Positions 1 through 7,012 of a stretch of DNA of 21,041 nt are shown piece by piece. The translations under genes and the position numbers were made by a program. Positions within the stretch are counted from its first letter, which is position 1. Each line of letters starts with the position of its first letter. Source of the stretch: Burkholderiales bacterium (GTDB lineage: Bacteria; Pseudomonadota; Gammaproteobacteria; Burkholderiales; SG8-39); assembly GCA_020846575.1 (NCBI GenBank), contig JADLDQ010000117.1:1-21041 (forward strand), written 5' to 3'. Under the pieces are notes generated by a model. The model did not search any database. It worked only from the letters and a program-made list of their open reading frames with translations, and was not told the origin of the DNA.

Positions 1-144
1 CGCGCGCCCGGTATGGGCCGGCCCCAGGCTGCACAGAACGCTCGCGCGCGCTCCGTCCCGCGCGAACAGTTCCGCCAGGCGCGGCCCGCCCTCGCGCGTG
101 CCGCGACAGGTGTCGGCGTCGACCTTGAGTGCGAGCTTGGGCAT
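1..144 (-). CDS. arnD: ArnD, 4-deoxy-4-formamido-L-arabinose-phosphoundecaprenol deformylase (5' part only)
   Basis: Only the first 48 codons are in the window; the gene continues past the left edge. The protein begins MPKLALKVDADTCRGTREG, followed by PRLAEL and SLGPAHTGRA. This matches the N-terminus of the ArnD polysaccharide-deacetylase (NodB-like) family, where VDxDT supplies a metal-binding Asp and RGTREGxPRL is characteristic. ArnD removes the formyl group from undecaprenyl-phosphate-L-Ara4FN at the inner membrane, so that Ara4N can be flipped and attached to lipid A. The gene is last in view of a co-directional arn operon and follows the ArnA-type decarboxylase after a 65-base gap. The catalytic core lies outside the window, so integrity cannot be judged. 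The identification rests on both the N-terminal motif and the neighbours. Confidence 0.88.
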   Translation of the reverse strand, partial: MPKLALKVDADTCRGTREGGPRLAELFARDGARASVLCSLGPAHTGRA

Positions 145-209
145 TCGGATTCGGGGTTCGCGAGGCGGCGCGAGCCGCGGCGCCCCGGGGTCACGTGCGC
201 CGCCGGCGC

Positions 210-1253
210 TCACTCCACCAGGCGGCGCGCTTCGGCGACGTGGCCGCGGTAGGCGTCGAAGATGAGCCTGAGCGCGTCGCGCATCCCGACCCTGGGCTTC
301 CAGGCGAGGTCGCGCATGGTGTTGGTGATCCGCGGCACCCGGTGCTGCACGTCCTGGTAGCCCCGGCCGTAGTAGCGCTGCGCGGTGGTGCGCAGCAGCT
401 TCACCCGGCGCGCCGCGTCGCGGTACTCCGGATAGGCGAGCGCGAGCTTCACCATCATCGAGGCGAGGTCCTTCACCGAGACGTTGTTCGCCGGATTGCC
501 GATGTTGTAGATGCGCCCGCTCGCCACGCCGCGGGGGTTCTCCATGATCTTCAGCAGGGCGTCGATCCCGTCGTCCACGTAGGTGAAGGCGCGCTTCTGC
601 CGGCCGCCGTCCACCAGCCGGATCGGCTCGCCGCGCACGATGTGGCCGAAGAACTGGGTGATGACGCGCGAGCTGCCCGCCTTCGGCGTATTGATGCTGT
701 CCAGGCCCGAGCCGATCCAGTTGAAGGGCCGGAACAGGGTGAAGTCCAGGCCGGCTTGCGCTCCGTAGCCCCAGATGACGCGGTCCATCATCTGCTTGGC
801 GCAGGCGTAGATCCAGCGGGTCTTGCTGATCGGCCCGTAGACCAGCGGCGAGGACTCCGGGTCGAAGGCCGCGTCGGGGCACATGCCGTAGACCTCCGAG
901 GTGGAGGGGAAGATGAGCCGCTTGCCGTGCTTCACGCAGGAGCGCACGATCGGCAGGTTCGCCTCGAAATCCAGTTCGAACACCCGCAGGGGCGACTTCA
1001 CGTAGGTCGCGGGTGTGGCGATCGCCACCAGCGGCAGCACGGTGTCGCACTTGCGGATGTGGTATTCGATCCACTCCCGGTTGATGGTGATGTCGCCCTC
1101 GAAGAAGTGGAAGCGCCGCTCCGGCAGCAGCTCGGCGAGGCGCTCGGCCTGCATGTCCATGCCGAAAACCTCCCAGTCGGTGGCCGCGAGAATTCGGCGC
1201 GAAAGGTGGTGTCCGATGAAGCCGTTCACGCCGAGGATGAGGATCTTCTTCAT
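210..1253 (-). CDS. arnA: Stand-alone ArnA C-terminal domain: UDP-glucuronate oxidative decarboxylase (UDP-4-keto-pentose synthase)
   Basis: A 347-residue extended short-chain dehydrogenase equivalent to the C-terminal half of enterobacterial ArnA. It shows the NAD-binding GVNGFIGHH loop at residues 8-16, an STSEVYG segment with Ser119-Glu120, and the Tyr149-x3-Lys153 pair in WIYACAKQ. It also has the C-terminal TTAQRYYGRGYQDVQHR stretch typical of ArnA decarboxylases. In the known pathway it oxidises and decarboxylates UDP-glucuronic acid to UDP-4-keto-pentose, the substrate of ArnB. The ATG at 1253 is chosen because it begins exactly at the Rossmann fold (MKKILILG); the frame stays open much further upstream but that part is only a shadow of the formyltransferase gene. 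The formyltransferase half is a separate gene 68 bases upstream. Unfused ArnA halves are known in some betaproteobacteria. Confidence 0.93.
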   Translation of the reverse strand: MKKILILGVNGFIGHHLSRRILAATDWEVFGMDMQAERLAELLPERRFHFFEGDITINREWIEYHIRKCDTVLPLVAIATPATYVKSPLRVFELDFEANLPIVRSCVKHGKRLIFPSTSEVYGMCPDAAFDPESSPLVYGPISKTRWIYACAKQMMDRVIWGYGAQAGLDFTLFRPFNWIGSGLDSINTPKAGSSRVITQFFGHIVRGEPIRLVDGGRQKRAFTYVDDGIDALLKIMENPRGVASGRIYNIGNPANNVSVKDLASMMVKLALAYPEYRDAARRVKLLRTTAQRYYGRGYQDVQHRVPRITNTMRDLAWKPRVGMRDALRLIFDAYRGHVAEARRLVE

Positions 1254-1321
1254 CGATGGCTGCCTGTGTGGAATGGATGGAGCGGCGCCGGGGCTGGTCG
1301 GGGGTCGCGGGTCCGAAGACC

Positions 1322-2236
1322 TCAGGCGGGTGCGGGGAGCTTGCCGCCCGCGGGCAGCAGCGCTTCCAGGCTGAACCCCGGGGTCTCGTATTCGAGCAGG
1401 TGCAGCACGCCGCCGTCGCCGCAGTCCGCGAACAGCGCGCCGCCCTCGAAGTACAGCCCCGGGCCACCCGCGCGCGCGGCGCGTCCGGGCTCGACGCGGG
1501 TGCGCAGTACGCGAAGGGCGCCGGCCGGCAGCACGCTGAACGCGCCCGGGTAGGGCGGGGCTACCGCCCGCACCAGGTCGTGCACGGCGCGCGCCGGGGC
1601 GCGCCAGTCGATGCGCCCGTCTTGCGGGCGACGGCCGCCGAAATAACTCCCGCGCGCGAGGTCCTGCTCCCGCAGTTCGGCCGTGCCGTCGATGAGCCTC
1701 GGCAGGGCGCGGCGCAGCACCGCCTCGGACGCTTGCGCCACCCGGTGCAGCACGTCCCCGGCGGTGTCGTCGGGGCCGATCGGTACGCGCTGCTGCTCGA
1801 CGATGCGCCCGGCGTCGGGCCTGGCCACCATCTCGTGCAGCGTCGCGCCGGTCTCGGTCTCGCCGTGCAGCACGGCCCAGTTGACCGGCGCGCGGCCACG
1901 GTACCTGGGCAGCAGTGAGCCGTGCATGTTGTAGGCGCCGCGCCGCGCCATGGACAGGATCTGCGGCGCGAGCATGCGGCGGTAGTAGAAGGAGAACAGG
2001 AAATCGGGCCGCAGCCGTTGCAGGCGCTCGGGTACCTCGCCCCGGTTCGGGTCTTCGGGGGCGATCGCCTCCAGGCCGCGCCGGGCGCACAGCTGCGCCA
2101 CGCTCGCGAACCAGACCCGTTCGCAGGGGTCGTCGCGGTGCGTGACCACCAGCGGCACCGCCACGCCGGCCTCCAGCAGCAGCGCCAGGCAGCGCACGCC
2201 CACGTCGTGGTAGGCGAAGACCACCGCCGAAGTCAT
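1322..2236 (-). CDS. arnA: Stand-alone ArnA N-terminal domain: UDP-L-Ara4N formyltransferase
   Basis: A 304-residue protein matching the formyltransferase half of ArnA. The catalytic triad is visible as Asn103 and His105 in AYNMHGSLLPRYRGRAP and Asp141 in RPDAG, within one residue of the E. coli positions (102, 104, 140). The C-terminal part resembles the OB-like methionyl-tRNA formyltransferase C domain. In the known pathway it N-formylates UDP-L-Ara4N with 10-formyl-tetrahydrofolate in the cytoplasm, which drives the pathway forward. It starts 10 bases after the arnC stop, so translation is probably coupled, and it precedes the decarboxylase gene in the same order as the domains of fused ArnA. 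The ATG at 2236 begins MTSAVVFAYHDVG, close to the family N-terminus. Confidence 0.93.
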   Translation of the reverse strand: MTSAVVFAYHDVGVRCLALLLEAGVAVPLVVTHRDDPCERVWFASVAQLCARRGLEAIAPEDPNRGEVPERLQRLRPDFLFSFYYRRMLAPQILSMARRGAYNMHGSLLPRYRGRAPVNWAVLHGETETGATLHEMVARPDAGRIVEQQRVPIGPDDTAGDVLHRVAQASEAVLRRALPRLIDGTAELREQDLARGSYFGGRRPQDGRIDWRAPARAVHDLVRAVAPPYPGAFSVLPAGALRVLRTRVEPGRAARAGGPGLYFEGGALFADCGDGGVLHLLEYETPGFSLEALLPAGGKLPAPA

Positions 2237-2246
2237 GCTGGCCGGC

Positions 2247-3206
2247 TCAGGCGGCGTTGCGCCACTGTTCCGGGGCCTCCAGCACCGCGTTCACGACGTA
2301 GCGCGGCCGCCCGCGCACGTTCTCGTAGATGCGCGCCACGTACTCGCCCAGCAGACCGATACCGAGCAGCGTGATCCCGATGAGGAAGAAGGCGATCCCG
2401 AACAGCGTGAACAGGCCCTCGGCCTCGGGTCCGACCAGGATGCGGCGCAGCGCGAGCACTACCACGAAGGCGAATGAGAGGATCGAGATGAGTATGCCGG
2501 TGAACGAGAACAGCTGCAGCGGCACCGCGGAGAAGCTGGTGACCAGGTCGAAGTTGAGCCGCACCAGGCGGTACAGCGAGTACTTCGATTCGCCCGCGTG
2601 ACGTTCCTCGTGACCCACCTCGACCTCCGCCGGGCGGCGCGCGAACGTGAAGGCGAGCGCCGGGATGAAGGTGTTGATCTCGCGGCAGGCGTTGATCGCC
2701 TCGACGACCTCGCGGCTGTAGGCGCGCAGCATGCAGCCCTGGTCGGTCATGCGGATGCGCGTGATGCGCTCGCGCAACCCGTTCATCGCGCGCGAGGCGA
2801 GCCGCCGGAACGCGGTGTCGCGGCGCATGCGCCGGATCGAACCGACGTAGTCGTGGCCCTCGTCCATCTTGGCGAGCAGGCGCGCGATGTCCTCGGGCGG
2901 ATTCTGCAGGTCGGCGTCCAGCGTCACCACGCGCTCGCCGCGGCTGCGCTCGAAGGCCGCCATGATCGCCAGGTGCTGGCCGAAGTTGCCGTTGAACAGA
3001 ATCACCCGGGTCACGTCCGGGCGCCTGCCGAACTGCTCGCGCAGCAGCGCAGCGGAGCGGTCGGTGCTGCCGTCGTCCACGAACAGGACCTCGTAGGAAA
3101 CGCCCAGCGCATCCAGCGCCGGGTACAGGCGGGCGAACAGCGCCGCGAGGCCCGGCTCCTCGTTGTACACCGGCACCACCACCGACACGCGCGGCCGGGT
3201 GCTCAT
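2247..3206 (-). CDS. arnC: ArnC, undecaprenyl-phosphate 4-deoxy-4-formamido-L-arabinose transferase
   Basis: A 319-residue GT-A family 2 glycosyltransferase with two C-terminal membrane segments. Visible motifs are VVPVYNEE near residue 10, FVDDGSTD, the LDADLQNPPED nucleotide/metal-binding segment, and MTDQGCMLRAYSREVV. Hydrophobic stretches follow at about residues 230-255 and 265-290, ending in GEYVARIYENVRGRPRYVV. In the known pathway it transfers L-Ara4FN from UDP to undecaprenyl phosphate on the cytoplasmic face. ATG 3206 (MSTRPRVSVVVPVYN) is chosen because the domain starts at once; the frame remains open upstream without homology. No Shine-Dalgarno is seen: the bases before the ATG read ACCTTCCC on the coding strand. 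A perfect hairpin sits 9-27 bases upstream of the start. Confidence 0.93.
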   Translation of the reverse strand: MSTRPRVSVVVPVYNEEPGLAALFARLYPALDALGVSYEVLFVDDGSTDRSAALLREQFGRRPDVTRVILFNGNFGQHLAIMAAFERSRGERVVTLDADLQNPPEDIARLLAKMDEGHDYVGSIRRMRRDTAFRRLASRAMNGLRERITRIRMTDQGCMLRAYSREVVEAINACREINTFIPALAFTFARRPAEVEVGHEERHAGESKYSLYRLVRLNFDLVTSFSAVPLQLFSFTGILISILSFAFVVVLALRRILVGPEAEGLFTLFGIAFFLIGITLLGIGLLGEYVARIYENVRGRPRYVVNAVLEAPEQWRNAA

Positions 3207-3214
3207 GGGAAGGT

Positions 3215-3233
3215 CCGGTCGCTTCGCGACCGG
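3215..3233 (-). promoter_or_regulatory. Perfect hairpin in the arnB-arnC intergenic leader
   Basis: On the coding (minus) strand CCGGTCGC and GCGACCGG form an 8-bp perfect stem around a GAA loop. It occupies most of the short arnB-arnC gap, just before an arnC start that lacks a visible ribosome-binding site. It has no T tract, so it is more likely an mRNA stability, processing or translation element than an intrinsic terminator. Its core GTCGCGAAGCGAC closely resembles the hairpin at 12019-12039. Confidence 0.45.
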
Positions 3234-3261
3234 GATTCGCGCCTGGGGCGGCCCGGCGCGC

Positions 3262-4368
3262 TCATCGGCCGAGCACCCGGCGCGCGGCCTCGCAGACCCG
3301 GTCCACGTCGGCGTCCTGCATGGCCGGGAACAGCGGCAGGGTCGCGATCGCCGCGCCGATGCGCTCGGCCTGCGGGAACTGTCCCTCCCGGAAACCGAGA
3401 CGCTGGTAGAGTTCGAAGCGGTGGATCGCCGGGTAGTGCACCCCGATCCCGATGCCCTGGGCGCGCATCGCCGCGATGAATGCGGCGCGCGTCGCACGCG
3501 GCGGCAGCACCACCTGGAACATGTGCCAGTTGGAATTCTCGAAGTCCTCCGGCGGCAGCTCGCACTCGAGCGAGCGCTCGAAGCGCTCGAAGTAGCGGCG
3601 CGCGAGCTGCGCGCGCCGCGCGGTGAACGCCTCCAGGCGCGCGAGCTGCCCCAGCCCGATGGCCGCGGCCACGTCGGTGAGGTTGGACTTGCCGCCCGGC
3701 AGGTCCACTTCCATGCCGTCTTCGCCCGAGCGCACCACCCCCTGCAGCCGCCACTTCTCGGCGAACGCCGCCTCGGCCTGCGAGGCGAGCACCAGCGCGC
3801 CGCCCTCGGCGCAGGTGACGTTCTTGTTGGCCTGGAAGCTGAACGCCACCAGGTCGCCGATGGCGCCGATGCGCCGCCCGCGATGGCGGCTGCCGAAGGC
3901 CTGCGCGGCGTCCTCGATCACGCGCAGGGCGTGACGCCGGGCGATGTCGTAGAGCCGGTCCATGTCCACCGGCAGGCCGGCGAGGAACACCGGCATCAGG
4001 GCGCGCGTGGCGGGCGTGATGGCGGCTTCCACGCGGTCCAGGTCGATGTTGCGGGTACGGGGATCGATGTCCACGAACACCGGCTTCGCCCCGACCTGGA
4101 GGATGACGTTCGATGTGGCGACCCAGGAGATCGGGGTGGTGATCACCTCGTCTCCGGGGCCGATGCCCGCGACCCGCAGTGCGACTTCCAGCGCTGCGGT
4201 GCCGGAGCTGAAGCTGCGCACCGGCCGCTCGCCGCAGTAGTGCGCGAGCGCGGCCTCGAACGCTTCCACTTTCGGTCCGGAGGCGATCCATCCCGAGCGC
4301 AGCACCTCGGCCACGGAGGCGATGGTGGCTTCGTCGATCCAGGGGCGCGTGAAGGGTAGAAAGCTCAT
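3262..4368 (-). CDS. arnB: ArnB, UDP-4-amino-4-deoxy-L-arabinose--oxoglutarate aminotransferase
   Basis: A 368-residue fold-type I PLP aminotransferase of the DegT/DnrJ/EryC1/StrS family. The N-terminus MSFLPFTRPW, the SSGTAALEVAL phosphate-binding loop, IEDAAQA (Asp153 facing the pyridine nitrogen) and FSFQANKNVTCAEGG with PLP-lysine Lys182 all match ArnB; the lysine number equals that of the enterobacterial enzyme. In the known pathway it converts UDP-4-keto-pentose to UDP-L-Ara4N with glutamate as donor. The start at 4368 is forced: no other start codon lies between it and an in-frame TGA upstream. The leader is pyrimidine-rich (TTTCTTCCCCG) with no Shine-Dalgarno, and the first codons belong to a 17-bp tandem repeat that produces two upstream micro-ORFs. 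Confidence 0.94.
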   Translation of the reverse strand: MSFLPFTRPWIDEATIASVAEVLRSGWIASGPKVEAFEAALAHYCGERPVRSFSSGTAALEVALRVAGIGPGDEVITTPISWVATSNVILQVGAKPVFVDIDPRTRNIDLDRVEAAITPATRALMPVFLAGLPVDMDRLYDIARRHALRVIEDAAQAFGSRHRGRRIGAIGDLVAFSFQANKNVTCAEGGALVLASQAEAAFAEKWRLQGVVRSGEDGMEVDLPGGKSNLTDVAAAIGLGQLARLEAFTARRAQLARRYFERFERSLECELPPEDFENSNWHMFQVVLPPRATRAAFIAAMRAQGIGIGVHYPAIHRFELYQRLGFREGQFPQAERIGAAIATLPLFPAMQDADVDRVCEAARRVLGR

Positions 4369-4421
4369 CGGGGAAGAAAGCTCATCGGGGAAGAAAGTTC
4401 ATCGGGGAAGAAAGCTTATCG
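4361..4421. repeat. 17-bp tandem direct repeats spanning the arnB start codon
   Basis: Plus-strand units of AAGCTCATCGGGGAAGA lie at 4361-4377 and 4378-4394 (identical) and 4395-4411 (one C-to-T change). A partial fourth unit lies at 4412-4421 (AAGCTTATCG). Read on the arnB strand each unit is TTTCTTCCCCGATGAGC or a variant, so each full unit carries an ATG. The array probably arose by slippage duplication of the arnB start region, since unit 1 includes the MSF codons of arnB. Confidence 0.9.
4365..4402 (-). promoter_or_regulatory. Two chained micro-ORFs (MNFLPR, MSFLPR) leading into arnB
   Basis: Because the repeat unit is 17 bp (six codons minus one base), each ATG opens a six-codon frame whose TGA overlaps the next ATG as ATGA. 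The first runs 4402-4382 (MNFLPR stop), the second 4385-4365 (MSFLPR stop), and the latter stop overlaps the arnB ATG at 4368-4366. A fourth, older copy has ATA in place of ATG. The geometry is that of termination-reinitiation coupling. Whether ribosomes use it is inference, since none of the ATGs has a recognisable Shine-Dalgarno. Confidence 0.5.
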
Positions 4422-4487
4422 TCCTGGAACCGGAGCGGGTCGAGCGGGGTGCACGGAGCGTATGGTAAGCGATGGCAATGGCCGGGC

Positions 4488-4862
4488 TCAGGCGCTGCGC
4501 GTCACCAGGAACACGCCGACGACGATGAAGCCGATGCCGGTGAGCCGCAGCGCCCCCAGCGACTCGCCGAAAAGATACCAGGCTGCGACCGCGTTGATCA
4601 GGTAGCCGATGGACAGCATCGGGTAGGCGACGCTCACCTCGACGCGCGACAGCCCCATGATCCACACCACCAGGCTCACCAGATAGCAGGCAACGCCGCC
4701 GGCGATGTGCGGCTCGAGCGCGAGGCGCAGTCCCACCGGCACGATGTTGGCCGCGGTGAACTCGAAATGGCCCACGGCATTGGTGCCCGCCTTGAGCAGC
4801 AACTGCGCCACCGCGTTGAGCAGCACGCCGGTGAGGATGAGCGCGAAGCTGACCGCGCTCAT
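4488..4862 (-). CDS. SMR-type flippase subunit, ArnE/ArnF-like
   Basis: A 124-residue hydrophobic protein with four predicted membrane helices, at about residues 5-26, 48-70, 74-97 and 104-122. It contains LNAVAQLLLKAG in helix 1, and VWIMGLSRVEVSVAYPML and GYLINAVAAWYLFGE in the middle, typical of the small multidrug resistance/EamA superfamily. By context it should flip undecaprenyl-phosphate-L-Ara4N to the periplasmic face, as the ArnE/ArnF pair does in enterobacteria. Only one subunit gene is present, so it may act as a homodimer or have a partner elsewhere; I therefore give no symbol. Its ATG overlaps the arnT stop as ATGA, indicating translational coupling. It is followed by 119 bases holding the repeats before arnB. 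Confidence 0.85.
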   Translation of the reverse strand: MSAVSFALILTGVLLNAVAQLLLKAGTNAVGHFEFTAANIVPVGLRLALEPHIAGGVACYLVSLVVWIMGLSRVEVSVAYPMLSIGYLINAVAAWYLFGESLGALRLTGIGFIVVGVFLVTRSA

Positions 4863-6508
4863 GGCCTCGCCACGATCACCCGGCGCGCGTCACGCGCCAC
4901 GACCCGCATCGGCAGCTCCGTGCCGCGCAGCGACGCCTGGACTTGCGGGGTCATGACCGCGAAGGCCTCGGCATCGCGCAGCCAGCGTACCCGGAATTCG
5001 TCGAGCGTGGGCACCGCAAGCCAGGGCTCTTGCGCGAGGCCGAATCCCATCTCGTCGCGGTACTCGACCAGCGTCAGGGTGCGCTGCAGGTAGAAGGGGA
5101 GCGTCTGCTCGTACATGTTCACGCTGTAGAAGGGAACGCCGGGCTTGAGCAGGGGCTTGACTAGCGTGGCGATGTGGTAGGCGGAGTTCGACCGGGCGAG
5201 CGTCTCGTGTCCCTGCAGCGCGATCTGCGCGCACAGCAGGGCGGAGACACCCAGCGTGGCGAGCGCCCCCAGGGCGCGGCCGCGCCGATTCTGCCACAGG
5301 GCCGCGAGACAACCGAGCGCGAGCAGCGACCCGGCGGCGATCAGCCACTGCGCGTAGGTGGCGATGGCCGGATCGGGCGCCTCGCCGCCGGCGAGTCCCG
5401 CCAGGTGCGGCAGGAACGCCACGGTGAGCGCGGTGAGCGCCGCGACCGCGGCGAGGTGCCGGCCGAGTGCGCGCGGCAACGGGCGCGCGAGCAGGTCGGC
5501 CGCGAGCAGCGCGAGCGCCGGCAGCACGGGCAGTATGTACGAGGGGAGCTTCGAATCCGAGGCGCTGAAGAACACGAGGATCGCCCCCGCCCACAGGACC
5601 AGGAAGCGGCGCGCGTCGAACCCCTGCGGCCGGGGCTCGCGGAAGGCCCGAACGCAGGCGTGGGCGGCCATCGCCGTCCACGGCATCGCGGCGATCGCCA
5701 GCACCGCCACGAAGTACCAGGCGGGCTCGGAGCGGCCGTGCGCCTCGGTGAGAAAACGGGTGAAGTGTTCGTGCACGAAGAAGAACCGCGGGAACTCCGG
5801 GTTCGTCACGGAGACCGCCACGAACCAGGGCGCGGCGATGGCGAGCGCCAGCGGTGCGCCGGTGGCGAAGTGCATGCGGCGAAGCGCCGAGAAGTCGCGC
5901 TGCACGAGGCAGTAGCCCACGAGTGCGAGACCCGGCAGCACCAGGCCGGCGAGCCCTTTGCTCAGCACCGCGAGCGCCATGCCGGCCCAGGCCGCGAGCA
6001 TCCAGCCGCGCTCGGCGGCCGAGCGCGGCGCGGCGCGCTGCGCGAGGAGGAACCCGGCCAGGGCCGTGCACAGGAAGAAGCTGAACCCCATGTCCAGGGT
6101 GTTGATGTGGCCGATGAAGACGTACCACAGGCTCGAACCCAGCACGATGCCGGCGAGGATGCCGGCGGTCCGACCGAAGAGGCGGGCGCCCGCGAGCACC
6201 GCCACCACGACGCCCAGGAACCCGGTCAGCCCGCTCCACAGGCGCGCGCTCCACTCGTTCTCGCCGAAGGCGCGGAACGCCGCGGCGGTCATCCAGTACT
6301 GCAGGGGCGGCTTCTCGAAGTACTTGATGCCGTTCAGCCGCGGGGTGATCCAGTCGCCGGTCGCGGCCATCTCCCGCGCGATCTCTGCGTAGCGGCCCTC
6401 GTCGGGCTTGATCAGCTTGCGGTATTCGAGGGTCGAGAACCACAGCGCCGTGAAGAACAGGGCAAGAGCGAGCAGCGCTCCCCTGGACAAGCCCTGTCCG
6501 AGGCTCAC
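4859..6508 (-). CDS. arnT: ArnT, lipid A 4-amino-4-deoxy-L-arabinose transferase (PMT family)
   Basis: About 549 residues. A GT-C fold membrane enzyme with many hydrophobic segments and the ArnT signature in its first periplasmic loop: LIKPDEGRYAEIAREM (catalytic-type Asp) followed by GIKYFEKPPLQYWM. The C-terminal soluble part holds NMYEQTLPFYLQRTLTLVEYRDE. In the known pathway it transfers Ara4N from undecaprenyl phosphate to lipid A phosphates in the periplasm, lowering negative charge and polymyxin binding. Start choice is uncertain: I prefer GTG at 6508, just before the first helix and about 10 bases after a GGGGGGA tract. A TTG at 6538 would add ten residues and overlap the previous gene by 8 bases. 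The stop overlaps the next start as ATGA. Confidence 0.93.
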   Translation of the reverse strand: MSLGQGLSRGALLALALFFTALWFSTLEYRKLIKPDEGRYAEIAREMAATGDWITPRLNGIKYFEKPPLQYWMTAAAFRAFGENEWSARLWSGLTGFLGVVVAVLAGARLFGRTAGILAGIVLGSSLWYVFIGHINTLDMGFSFFLCTALAGFLLAQRAAPRSAAERGWMLAAWAGMALAVLSKGLAGLVLPGLALVGYCLVQRDFSALRRMHFATGAPLALAIAAPWFVAVSVTNPEFPRFFFVHEHFTRFLTEAHGRSEPAWYFVAVLAIAAMPWTAMAAHACVRAFREPRPQGFDARRFLVLWAGAILVFFSASDSKLPSYILPVLPALALLAADLLARPLPRALGRHLAAVAALTALTVAFLPHLAGLAGGEAPDPAIATYAQWLIAAGSLLALGCLAALWQNRRGRALGALATLGVSALLCAQIALQGHETLARSNSAYHIATLVKPLLKPGVPFYSVNMYEQTLPFYLQRTLTLVEYRDEMGFGLAQEPWLAVPTLDEFRVRWLRDAEAFAVMTPQVQASLRGTELPMRVVARDARRVIVARP

Positions 6509-6530
6509 GCCGTGCGGGTCCCCCCGCGCC

Positions 6531-6902
6531 TCAGCCAAGCAGCAGGGCCGCCGCCACGCGCCGGCCTTCCGAGAGCAGGATGTTGTAGGTGCGGCAGGCG
6601 GCCGGCACGTCCATCACTTCCACGCCGATGCCGGCCTCGGTCAGGGGTCGCAGGATCCCCGGCGGCGGGAAGCGCAGGCGATTTCCCGTGCCCAGCAGGA
6701 TCACCTCCGGCTCGAGTGCGGCGAGCGCGCGGATGTGGTCCGCGTTCAGGGCCTCGAACCCGGCGGGCCGCCAGTCCGTCACCAGCCGATCGGGCAGCAC
6801 CACCAGGGAACGTTCGATGCGCCGTTCGTTGACGGTGACGAAGTCCTCGCCGTAGCCGGTGAACAGATTGGCGGTGCTGCGGGTGGCGAGATGGAGTTTC
6901 AA
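6531..6902 (-). CDS. Mth938/DUF498-like small protein
   Basis: A 123-residue protein that begins MKLHLATRSTANLFTGYGED and contains RSLVVLPDRLVTDWRP, LEPEVILLGTGNRLRFPPP, VMDVPAACRTYNILLSEGRRVAAALL. This pattern is that of the Mth938-like (DUF498/NDUFAF3-related) fold; its biochemical role in bacteria is unknown. The start is a TTG: the MKLH N-terminus is usual for the family, and upstream in-frame codons run back to a TAG without ATG or GTG. It is the first gene after the predicted promoter and abuts arnT, so it is probably co-transcribed with the arn genes. No catalytic residues can be proposed, and a link to lipid A modification is only positional. Confidence 0.8.
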   Translation of the reverse strand: MKLHLATRSTANLFTGYGEDFVTVNERRIERSLVVLPDRLVTDWRPAGFEALNADHIRALAALEPEVILLGTGNRLRFPPPGILRPLTEAGIGVEVMDVPAACRTYNILLSEGRRVAAALLLG

Positions 6903-6956
6903 TTTGGGAAACGCGCGGCGGCGGCGCCCTGTCGGACACTCTAACTATCGAGTAAC

Positions 6957-6962
6957 ATTATA
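6957..6962 (-). promoter_or_regulatory. Perfect TATAAT -10 for the DUF498-arn operon
   Basis: The divergent gap 6903-7012 has one AT-rich island in otherwise very GC-rich DNA. On the minus strand it holds a consensus TATAAT at 6962-6957, predicting a start near 6950 and a leader of roughly 48 bases to the TTG at 6902. The matching -35 is poor (TGGCCG at a 17-bp spacing), as expected for a promoter needing an activator. The same island must also serve alaC on the plus strand, where I see only weak hexamers. Confidence 0.5.
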
Positions 6963-7012
6963 TCTTTTGCACTGCAGCGCGGCCACGGCGGCGCTGTCCG
7001 AAGAGCGCACAC

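Noticed and set aside
1254..2090. N-terminal extension of the ArnA-type decarboxylase to about 626 residues
   Set aside because: The extra part lies in another frame of the formyltransferase gene and is low-complexity; the Rossmann fold begins at the ATG at 1253.
3207..3497. N-terminal extension of ArnC into the arnB gene
   Set aside because: The extension is an out-of-frame reading of the arnB 3' end; the GT2 domain starts at MSTRPRVSVVVP.
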